Shown: piece after piece, positions 32,424 to 38,187 of the stretch
Layout of the letters: each line of letters starts with the position of its first letter
Numbering within the stretch: position 1 is the stretch's first letter
Assembly (NCBI GenBank): GCA_035281585.1
Contig: DATEDP010000097.1
Coordinates: forward strand, 1-38,187
Length of the DNA: 38,187 bases
Source: a bacterium
GTDB lineage: Bacteria > UBA10199 > DSSB01
Reading direction: 5' to 3'
Notes under the pieces: generated by a model
Seen by the model: the letters and a program-made list of their open reading frames with translations, nothing else
Databases searched by the model: none
Told to the model about the DNA's origin: nothing
Translations under genes and position numbers: made by a program

Positions 32424-33401
32424 ATGAGACAATCCCGACACTCTCGCGGCGGCCGTTCCGACCGTCGCTTTTCCGGTCCCCGACGCCATTCTTCGCCGCA
32501 TCGACACGGCCCCAAGCCCGAGGCGAAGAAGTCCAATGCCTACGCCCTCTTCACCGATCGGACCTCGATCGACCCCTTCGAGCGAATCCGGCTCGAAACC
32601 GAGGGCGGCCCCCTGGCGATGCGGGTCTTCGACTTTATCTGCCCCATCGGCAAGGGCCAGCGCGGCCTGATCGTGGCTCCGCCTAAGGCCGGCAAAACCA
32701 CCCTGCTCCAGCAGATCTGCCAGGCCGTGGCCAAGAATCATCCTGAGATCAAGCTTTACGCCTTATTGGTCGAAGAGCGGCCCGAGGAAGTCACCGACTT
32801 CAAGCGCTCGGTGCCGGCCGAGATCCGGGCCTCCTCCTCGGACCACGACACCGAACATCACATCGAAACGGCCAATATCCTCTTGGAAGACGCCGTGACC
32901 CAAGCCGTCGAGGGCAAGGACGTCTTGATCGTCGTCGACTCCTTGACCCGGCTCTCTCGGGTCCACAACCGCGAGGCCCGCAGCGGCAAGACCCTGAGCG
33001 GCGGCGTCGACGCCAACGCGCTGGAAGTTCCGCGGCGCTTTTTCGGCGCGGCCCGCAAGCTGGAGGAAGGCGGCTCATTGACGATCCTGGCCACCGCCCT
33101 GATCCAGACCGGCAGCCAGATGGACGAATATATCTTTCAGGAGTTCAAGGGCACCGGCAACATGGAGCTGGTGCTTTCGCGGCGCCTGGCCGAGCAACGG
33201 ATCTTCCCGGCCATCGACATCGCCGCCTCCGGCACCCGCAAGGAAGAGAAATTGCTCAGCCCCGAGGAATATGCGGCGATGCAGAAGATCCGCAAATACC
33301 TGGCCGGGCTGAATCCGGTCGACGCCGGCAAGAAGCTGGTCGAGACCCTCCAGAAATTCCCCAACGCCGCGGCCCTGCTCAAGACGGTTTCCGACCTATA
33401 A
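32424..33401 (+). CDS. rho: Short Rho-family ATPase lacking the N-terminal RNA-binding domain
   Basis: The 325-residue protein matches the C-terminal two-thirds of transcription termination factor Rho. Present are the P-loop [18 protein letters not shown] (residues ~81-98), [15 protein letters not shown], the Walker [15 protein letters not shown], the Q-loop-side motif [40 protein letters not shown] and the R-loop region [18 protein letters not shown]. Rho is usually about 420 residues; the N-terminal helical and cold-shock (primary RNA-binding) domains are missing. They are replaced by a ~35-residue tail rich in Arg, His and Ser ([15 protein letters not shown]) that could bind nucleic acid. 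It is probably a Rho paralogue, but a sole Rho in this genome is not excluded. It diverges from the 1378-residue gene and overlaps the convergent LuxR gene by 23 bp. Confidence 0.86.
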   Translation: MRQSRHSRGGRSDRRFSGPRRHSSPHRHGPKPEAKKSNAYALFTDRTSIDPFERIRLETEGGPLAMRVFDFICPIGKGQRGLIVAPPKAGKTTLLQQICQAVAKNHPEIKLYALLVEERPEEVTDFKRSVPAEIRASSSDHDTEHHIETANILLEDAVTQAVEGKDVLIVVDSLTRLSRVHNREARSGKTLSGGVDANALEVPRRFFGAARKLEEGGSLTILATALIQTGSQMDEYIFQEFKGTGNMELVLSRRLAEQRIFPAIDIAASGTRKEEKLLSPEEYAAMQKIRKYLAGLNPVDAGKKLVETLQKFPNAAALLKTVSDL

Positions 33402-34314
33402 ATTTCTCCACCAGCTGGACCCGCGAAACCAGGCCGAGCTTGGCCATCGCCGAAGCCAAATGGCTGGCCACGGTGCTCACCGACAAACCCAAATCGAAGG
33501 CGATGACCTTGTTGGCGTCGCCGGCCGCGACCCGCCCGACGATCTCGCGCTCTCGAGCCGTCAGGGGCCGGGCAGCCACCGTGTCCGAGCCTGGGCCGTT
33601 TAAGGGGAGAAGAACATAGCGCTTGGAACCGCGATCAAAGAAGTCGATTGGAGCCACCTGGTTGGCCGCCAAGCCTTGCCACCAAAGGGCCGCCTCTTCC
33701 GGCGGCAATGACCGGGCCTCATCCTCCAGGCGGCCCAAATCCGCCCGGAGCAGGGCCCGGGCGGCCCTCAACCGGGCCGTTTCCATCGAATGGGAGCTCG
33801 GAAACTCGGCTTGCGAATCTCGGCCCGAGACCTCGAGCAAACGCTCCGCGAAGATCCGGCTGATCGCTTCGGCCCTGAGGCCGTCCCGGCGGTCAAAGGC
33901 CGCGACTTCGCTGCTCCGACCCAAGCTCAGCATGCCAATGACCCGCCCCTGGCGGAGAATCGGCGAGCAGAGATAGTGCCGCATGCGGTATTTGCCGTTC
34001 AGCCGGTAGAGGGCCGAATTTTTCCAGCGCCGGCCGGGGTAGACCTTGGCATCGCTGATCGGCTGGCGACTCCGGATCAACAGCTCGAAACCGGGCTCGC
34101 CTTCGCGGCGAAGCTCCTCGTATTCGAAGACGAAGGATTCGCGAATCCCACGCAAATGGATCTCTTCGAAGCAATCGCCTTGGCTCCCGAAAAAATACAA
34201 GGCCTGCACCTCGGAGCCCAAAGCTTCGCCGGCCCGGTCCATGAACCGCGACTTCAACTCGGCCGGGCTGACGGCCTGTTCCAGCGAATGAAGGAAACTG
34301 GCGAAGCGTCCCAT
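33379..34314 (-). CDS. LuxR-type regulator with GAF-like sensor domain
   Basis: The C-terminal ~60 residues of this 311-residue protein are a LuxR/GerE helix-turn-helix: PLTAREREIVGRVAAGDANK, then VIAFDLGLSVSTVASHLASA, then [17 protein letters not shown]. The N-terminal part (residues ~15-165) has the look of a GAF domain (ALYFFGSQGDCFEEIHLRGI, YRMRHYLCSPILRQGRVIGM) and may bind a small ligand. No receiver domain is present. I start at the ATG at 34314, which has GGAG five bases upstream; the GTG at 34320 overlaps the stop of the upstream HTH gene (GTGA) but sits on that ribosome-binding site. Its stop lies 23 bp inside the convergent Rho gene. Confidence 0.86.
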   Translation of the reverse strand: MGRFASFLHSLEQAVSPAELKSRFMDRAGEALGSEVQALYFFGSQGDCFEEIHLRGIRESFVFEYEELRREGEPGFELLIRSRQPISDAKVYPGRRWKNSALYRLNGKYRMRHYLCSPILRQGRVIGMLSLGRSSEVAAFDRRDGLRAEAISRIFAERLLEVSGRDSQAEFPSSHSMETARLRAARALLRADLGRLEDEARSLPPEEAALWWQGLAANQVAPIDFFDRGSKRYVLLPLNGPGSDTVAARPLTAREREIVGRVAAGDANKVIAFDLGLSVSTVASHLASAMAKLGLVSRVQLVEKFIGRKPS

Positions 34315-34316
34315 GA

Positions 34317-34643
34317 TCACTCCATCGCCGGCGAAAGCGCCCGGCCCCAGCGCGCCGCCAGCTCGCTGCGCGAGCCGATGCCGAGCTTCCGGTAAATATT
34401 GGCGATTTGGTTGGCGACGGTGCGGGGCGAACTGCCGCGTAAATTTCCGATCTCGGCATTGGAAAGCCCTTGGAGCACCGCGACCGCGACTTGACGCTCG
34501 GCCAGGGTGAGATTGCCCTCGCTGGAAGTAGGCTGGCGGCTAAAGCTGAGAAGAAGGTAGGGCCGGGAACCGAGGCGGACGACTTGGCCGCCCAAATCCT
34601 CCGGCGGAGTATTTTCTGAGATCTGAAGGCGCTCCCGAGCCAT
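34317..34643 (-). CDS. Small LuxR-type helix-turn-helix protein
   Basis: The 108-residue protein carries a second LuxR/GerE helix-turn-helix at residues ~46-100: LTLAERQVAVAVLQGLSNAE, then IGNLRGSSPRTVANQIANIY and RKLGIGSRSELAARWG. The first 45 residues (GGQVVRLGSRPYLLLSFSRQ) resemble the short strand segment that precedes the HTH in the neighbouring LuxR protein (DRGSKRYVLLPLNGPG), so it looks like that protein's C-terminal half without a sensor. It is the upstream gene of the pair, with GGGGG before its ATG. It could act as a partner or competitor of the GAF-LuxR regulator. Confidence 0.84.
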   Translation of the reverse strand: MARERLQISENTPPEDLGGQVVRLGSRPYLLLSFSRQPTSSEGNLTLAERQVAVAVLQGLSNAEIGNLRGSSPRTVANQIANIYRKLGIGSRSELAARWGRALSPAME

Positions 34644-34707
34644 TTCAATCCCCCCGTTCTTTTCCTTACCCGAAACCTCAGGATCCTAGACTCTGCGAAA
34701 AATATCA

Positions 34708-34727
34708 ATCCATAGTCATTTTGTCGA
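34708..34727. promoter_or_regulatory. 20-bp motif upstream of the LuxR pair (copy 1)
   Basis: ATCCATAGTCATTTTGTCGA lies 64 bp upstream of the ATG at 34643. It matches 35314-35333, which lies 73 bp upstream of the cupin gene, at 18 of 20 positions in the same orientation. On the minus strand the core is TGACTATGGAT. It is a candidate binding site or part of a shared promoter. Confidence 0.5.
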
Positions 34728-34728
34728 T

Positions 34729-34760
34729 GGCCGGGCGGAACCCCTGGTTCCCGCCCGGCC
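34729..34760. terminator. GC-rich hairpin between cupin gene and LuxR pair
   Basis: The arms GGCCGGGCGG (34729-34738) and CCGCCCGGCC (34751-34760) are perfectly complementary and extended by AACC/GGTT with one bulge. It follows the cupin stop by 19 bp but has no T-run, so termination would not be classically intrinsic. A smaller stem, GCCTTG/CAAGGC, overlaps the cupin stop codon. Confidence 0.45.
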
Positions 34761-34778
34761 GCCTGCCTTGGGTTCGGC

Positions 34779-35240
34779 TCAAGGCAAGGTGTAATTAAAG
34801 AAGGATTTTTGCAAGAGCGGCGCGGTTTGTTCCCAAAGGATCACGCTGCCCTGCTTGATGAAGTAGCTGTCGCCGGGATTGTAGGTGTGGCGGTTGCCGA
34901 ACTCATCGGTCAAGGTCACCCGGCCGATGATGACGGTGGCGTGCTCCGAAAAGGGCATCACCACCCGGACCTTGACCCCCCGCCTGGTCGTGGCTTGGAA
35001 AATTCCGGCGGCCATTCCATCGCCGAGAAAATCAAAGCGACCCTTGAGGGTGATGTCGCCCCGTAGAACCGTTCCGCCATTGTCCTCGGGATCACCCAAG
35101 GAGATCAGCTCGGACTGAGGCACGATATCGTAAGGCTCGTAAACGAGCATCGGAAAGGCATCGTCGGCCGCAGCCGGCCTGATGAAAGCTAGCGCCGAGA
35201 GGGCCACCATGACCGCCAATCGACATAATTGTTTGCCCAT
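34779..35240 (-). CDS. Secreted cupin-fold protein
   Basis: The 153-residue product has a signal peptide (MGKQLCRLAVMVALSALAFI with a likely cleavage after RPAAAD) and a small cupin-like beta barrel. AGIFQATTRRGVKVRVVMPF, HATVIIGRVTLTDEFGNRHTYNPGDSYFIKQGSVILWEQ gives the two cupin strand motifs, but the first metal-binding His/Glu set is incomplete, so metal binding is uncertain. It is probably periplasmic. AGGAGG precedes the ATG. It has its own upstream region with a 17-bp dyad and a copy of the 20-bp motif shared with the LuxR genes, suggesting control by them. Confidence 0.75.
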   Translation of the reverse strand: MGKQLCRLAVMVALSALAFIRPAAADDAFPMLVYEPYDIVPQSELISLGDPEDNGGTVLRGDITLKGRFDFLGDGMAAGIFQATTRRGVKVRVVMPFSEHATVIIGRVTLTDEFGNRHTYNPGDSYFIKQGSVILWEQTAPLLQKSFFNYTLP

Positions 35241-35261
35241 GACATCCTCCTAATTTTGTTC

Positions 35262-35278
35262 CGACGGACCATCCGTCG
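35262..35278. promoter_or_regulatory. 17-bp dyad upstream of the cupin gene
   Basis: CGACGGA-CCA-TCCGTCG is a perfect inverted repeat of 7-bp arms around three bases, 21 bp before the cupin ATG at 35240. Size and position fit an operator for a dimeric regulator that blocks transcription. Confidence 0.45.
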
Positions 35279-35313
35279 TTTAGGAGCGATTCTGAGCGCT
35301 GGATGGCAAGCCC

Positions 35314-35333
35314 ATCCATAGTCAATTTGCCGA
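35314..35333. promoter_or_regulatory. 20-bp motif upstream of the cupin gene (copy 2)
   Basis: ATCCATAGTCAATTTGCCGA matches copy 1 at 34708-34727 in 18 of 20 bases. It sits between the carbonic anhydrase stop (35336) and the cupin gene. On the minus strand it contains TTGACT, a -35-like hexamer, but no matching -10 box is seen at normal spacing. Confidence 0.5.
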
Positions 35334-35335
35334 AG

Positions 35336-35986
35336 CTAGGGGATGTCGAGGATTTCCACTTTGCCGCTCCGCAAATCGTAGTAGCCGCCGACCACCTTCA
35401 GCTTGCCGGCTTGGACCAGCGGGGCCAGCACCGGCGCCGATTGACGGAGCTGTTTCACGACCCAGCCGACATTGAACTTGATCGCGCAGTTCGGCTGGTC
35501 CTTGGGATCGCAGGTACTTCCAACCAGCGAGCCCCGGACGACGTTAGCCAGCCATTCGATATGACCGGGCAAGGGCTTATTCTTGATCGCCGCCTCGACC
35601 GCCCCGCATTTGGAATGGCCCAGGACCAAAACCAGCGGAGCGTTGAGGACGCCGGCGCCATATTCGATGCTGCCGGTGATGATTTCATCCAAGGTATTTC
35701 CGGCGACCCGAACCACGAAAAGATCGCCCAGGCCTTGGTCAAAAAGAATCTTGGGCGGAACCCGGGAGTCGGAGCAGCCCAGAATGATGGCGAAGGGATT
35801 TTGCCCTTCGGCGATCTCACGCCGTCGCTCCTCGCTTTGATTGGGTTGAATCGAGGTGCCGGCGACGAAGCGCTGGTTGCCTTCGATCAGCTTTTGAAGG
35901 GCTTCATCGGGCGTGGGGCCCTTGGCCCACGCAGCGAAAGGAATCGACAAGAGCAAGGATAGGCAAAGCGAAATGAGGCGCGGCAT
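35336..35986 (-). CDS. Beta-class carbonic anhydrase, periplasmic
   Basis: The 216-residue zinc enzyme interconverts CO2 and bicarbonate. The zinc ligands and catalytic dyad are all visible: Cys71, Asp73 and Arg75 in GCSDSRVPP, and His124 and Cys127 in GHSKCGAV. A signal peptide (RLISLCLSLLLSIPFAAWAK) directs it to the periplasm, as in a subset of beta carbonic anhydrases. The ATG at 35986 has a near-perfect AAGGAGGAG. It follows nuoN by only 11 bp on the same strand, so it may be transcribed with the end of the complex I operon. Longer in-frame readings through nuoN are out of frame and rejected. Confidence 0.94.
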   Translation of the reverse strand: MPRLISLCLSLLLSIPFAAWAKGPTPDEALQKLIEGNQRFVAGTSIQPNQSEERRREIAEGQNPFAIILGCSDSRVPPKILFDQGLGDLFVVRVAGNTLDEIITGSIEYGAGVLNAPLVLVLGHSKCGAVEAAIKNKPLPGHIEWLANVVRGSLVGSTCDPKDQPNCAIKFNVGWVVKQLRQSAPVLAPLVQAGKLKVVGGYYDLRSGKVEILDIP

Positions 35987-35997
35987 GGCTCCTCCTT

Positions 35998-37485
35998 TTA
36001 TTTTTTCGAATAAGGCGCGGTGGATTTGGCCGGGAAAAGCTCGGCCGAGCGGCTCAACTCGACCATCTTGCCCGGAAAAAGTCCAAGATAGAAAACTCCC
36101 ACCACCAGCAGGGCCAGCAATAGCTTGAAAGCCGGGCCGATCCGCGGCACTTCCAGCGTTTTCTCGCGATGGTGGAAATACATCCGGACGATCGGCCCCA
36201 GGTAGTAGTAGAGCGAGATCGCGCTCGCCAAGATGCCGGCGATGGCCAACGGATAGAGCCCGACCTCGATGGCCTGGGAGAAGAGATAATACTTGGCGAG
36301 GAAGCCGGCGGTCGGCGGCACCCCGGCCAAGGAGATCAAGAAGACGCTCAAAGCCGCGGCCAGCGCGGGATGGCGGTCGGCTAGCCCATCCAAGTCCTGG
36401 AGCTGGTTGACCTCGGTCCCCCGGCTCGAGAGCAGGGTCAGGACCGCGAAGACGCCCAAGGTCATCAAGCTGTAGACCGCCAGGTAGGAGAGGATCGGGC
36501 TGATCGCCTCGCTGCGGAAGCCGCCGGCCACCAAGCTGGCGAAGCCGAGCAGCAAATAACCGGCATGGGCGATCGAGCTGTAGGCCATCAGGCGCTTGAG
36601 ATGCTGCTGGCGGAGCGCGACCAAGTTTCCGATCAGCATCGTCGCGAAGGCCAGCATCACGATCCACTTCTGCCAGGGCAGGCTGAGCGAGGGCGCCCAG
36701 GCCTGCATCACCCGCAACAGGGCGCCGAAGGCCGCCACCTTCACCCCGGCGGCCATGAAGCCGGTCACCGGCATCGGTGCGCCGTCATAGGCGTCGGGCG
36801 CCCAGAAATGGAAAGGCACCGCCGCGACCTTGAAGGCGAAGCCCAGCAATATCAGCAAGGCGCTGAGCTGGTAGATCGGTTGCAGCGCCGGATCGCCGAG
36901 GCTCCCGGGAAGCTTGGCCAAATCCATGGTGCCGGTGGAGCCGTAAAGCATCGCGATCCCGAAGAGCAGAAAGGCGGTGGCCACCGATCCCAGAAGGAAA
37001 TACTTGAAGGCGGCCTCGCCCGAGCGCGGGTCGTAGCGCCGGAATCCGACCAAAGCGTAGAGCGAGAGGCTCAAGATCTCGAGGCCCAGCACGAAGACCA
37101 AGAGCTGGGTCGTGAAGACCATGGTGGCCATCCCGAAGACCGAAAAAAGCAGCAAGGTGTAATACTCGGGGATCGTCTCGGCTTGGGAATTCCAATAATT
37201 GTAGGAAACCAGGACCGTGACGAAGCCGGTCAGGCACATCAGGGCGCTCAACAAGTTGCCGAAGCGGTCGAAGACCAGGAGATCCATCGCCACCGCCACG
37301 CCTAGATCGGCCTGGTAATAGAAGCCCTGGGCGCAGAGCAGGAAGCCCAGGGCCGCCACCAAGGCCGTCAGCTTGGCCCGCTGCCGGGCCGGAAAAGCCG
37401 CCGGAATCAGCGAAAACAGCGCCAGACCCAAAAGGACCAAATAGGGCCACTCCAGCTCCCATAGGCGGGCGAGATCGAGGCTCAT
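35998..37485 (-). CDS. nuoN: NADH-quinone oxidoreductase subunit N
   Basis: NuoN is one of the three antiporter-like proton-pumping subunits in the membrane arm of respiratory complex I. The 495-residue product has about 14 hydrophobic helices. Conserved parts include GLEILSLSLYALVGFRR, GEAAFKYFLLGSVATAFLLF, KVAAVPFHFWAPDAYDGAP with its buried Lys, and LKRLMAYSSIAHAGYLLLG. LAGVPPTAGFLAKYYLF is the late signature. The ATG at 37485 overlaps the nuoM stop (ATGA) and has AAGGAGGG upstream, giving the start. It is the last nuo gene in the usual order nuoL-nuoM-nuoN. Confidence 0.95.
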   Translation of the reverse strand: MSLDLARLWELEWPYLVLLGLALFSLIPAAFPARQRAKLTALVAALGFLLCAQGFYYQADLGVAVAMDLLVFDRFGNLLSALMCLTGFVTVLVSYNYWNSQAETIPEYYTLLLFSVFGMATMVFTTQLLVFVLGLEILSLSLYALVGFRRYDPRSGEAAFKYFLLGSVATAFLLFGIAMLYGSTGTMDLAKLPGSLGDPALQPIYQLSALLILLGFAFKVAAVPFHFWAPDAYDGAPMPVTGFMAAGVKVAAFGALLRVMQAWAPSLSLPWQKWIVMLAFATMLIGNLVALRQQHLKRLMAYSSIAHAGYLLLGFASLVAGGFRSEAISPILSYLAVYSLMTLGVFAVLTLLSSRGTEVNQLQDLDGLADRHPALAAALSVFLISLAGVPPTAGFLAKYYLFSQAIEVGLYPLAIAGILASAISLYYYLGPIVRMYFHHREKTLEVPRIGPAFKLLLALLVVGVFYLGLFPGKMVELSRSAELFPAKSTAPYSKK

Positions 37486-38187
37486 GGCGCCGCCCTCCTT
37501 CCGACCTGGACCTTGGCGCCCTCGACCCGCTCCAGCAGGGCTTGAGTGGCGGGCTCGATCTTCTTCAGAAAGAAATTCGGCTTCACGCCCATCCAGACGA
37601 TCAAGATCAGAAGCGGCAGCAGGCAAAGGACCTCACGGCCGCCGAGATCCTTCAAATCCTTGAGCTTGGGATTGGTCGCCGGTCCGAAAAAGACCCGCTC
37701 CACCATCCAAAGCATGTAGACCGCGGCGAAGATCACGCAGGTGGTGGAGATCAAGGTCGCCCGGGGCAATTCGCTGAAGCTGCCCGAGAGGATGAGGAAT
37801 TCGCCGACGAAGCCGTTGGTCCCGGGCAGGGCGATCGAGGAGAAGGTGACGATCAAGAAGATCACGGTGTAAACCGGCAGGAACTTGGCCAAGCCGCCGT
37901 AGTCCTCGATCTTCCGGGTATGGGTCCGGTCATAGATCATGCCGACCAAGAGGAAGAGCGCGCCGGTGGAAATGCCGTGATTCAACATCTGGTAGACCGC
38001 ACCGGTCACCGCTTGGGGCGTCAGCGCCATCAGGCCGAGCATCACGAAGCCCAAGTGCGAGACCGAAGAATAGGCCACCAGCTTCTTGACGTCCTTTTGG
38101 ACCATCGCCACCAAGGCGCCGTAAACGATGCCGATCACCGCCAAGGTCACCAAGAGCGGCCGGCCCATCTCCAAGCCGCTGGGGAAA
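37482..38187 (-). CDS. nuoM: NADH-quinone oxidoreductase subunit M, N-terminus cut by window edge
   Basis: Only the C-terminal 235 residues of this ~500-residue complex I proton-pumping subunit are inside the window. The frame is open to the right edge. VQKDVKKLVAYSSVSHLGFV, MLNHGISTGALFLLVGMIYD and SSIALPGTNGFVGEFLIL are strongly conserved NuoM segments. The Met at 38174 is internal, not the start. It is coupled to nuoN by the ATGA overlap. Confidence 0.96.
   Translation of the reverse strand, partial: FPSGLEMGRPLLVTLAVIGIVYGALVAMVQKDVKKLVAYSSVSHLGFVMLGLMALTPQAVTGAVYQMLNHGISTGALFLLVGMIYDRTHTRKIEDYGGLAKFLPVYTVIFLIVTFSSIALPGTNGFVGEFLILSGSFSELPRATLISTTCVIFAAVYMLWMVERVFFGPATNPKLKDLKDLGGREVLCLLPLLILIVWMGVKPNFFLKKIEPATQALLERVEGAKVQVGRRAAP

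Overview
The window is a dense, GC-rich bacterial chromosome segment with short intergenic gaps and many stop/start overlaps (ATGA, GTGA, TTGA, TAATG, TGATG). It looks like ordinary chromosome: I found no insertion sequence, phage, plasmid, CRISPR, rRNA or tRNA signature. The gene set (aconitase, NuoM/NuoN, TatA, periplasmic carbonic anhydrase, NtrB/NtrC-type pair, PHA-regulator-like protein, signal peptides) indicates a Gram-negative, respiring organism. It may belong to the former Deltaproteobacteria or a neighbouring candidate phylum, but that placement is an inference from overall character and not from a marker gene.

Layout. 1-5023: truncated acnA on the minus strand, diverging from an RlmI-like methyltransferase, an FAD/Rieske oxidoreductase and a small membrane protein. 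5025-9527: one 1500-residue protein of unknown function with an FHA-like segment and a C-terminal HTHP...PSxxD signature. 9625-13534: a minus-strand 7-deazaguanine (queuosine precursor) cluster, queD-like, queC, DUF366, queE, followed by dgt and a small unknown gene. 13535-14062: a 528-bp gene-free gap filled by two long imperfect palindromes of about 200 bp each. 14063-17756: PhaR-like regulator, tatA, a membrane protein, a small secreted protein and a B12-type radical SAM protein, all on the minus strand. 17957-19171: a PP2C phosphatase, converging on a coiled-coil protein. 20049-24731: a tightly coupled plus-strand run of histidine kinase, NtrC-type regulator, ZIP transporter, thiE and thiD. 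24778-32301: a minus-strand run of a 1378-residue duplicated membrane protein, an SPL-like radical SAM protein, pabB and pabC (p-aminobenzoate for folate). 32424-33401: a short Rho paralogue. 33379-35240: two LuxR-type proteins and a secreted cupin. 35336-38187: carbonic anhydrase, nuoN and truncated nuoM.

The most unusual features are: (a) a palindromic intergenic repeat that sits in frame, as exactly 23 codons, inside pabB; (b) the two adjacent ~200-bp palindromes at 13.6-14.0 kb; (c) a QueD-family protein lacking the usual catalytic Cys and His, with an ExxHGH motif; (d) the 1500-residue FHA/HTHP protein; (e) the internally duplicated 1378-residue envelope protein; (f) a Rho ATPase core without the RNA-binding N-terminal domain; (g) a 20-bp motif (18/20 identical) upstream of both the LuxR pair and the cupin gene. 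Homology calls were made by eye from motifs; no database search was run.
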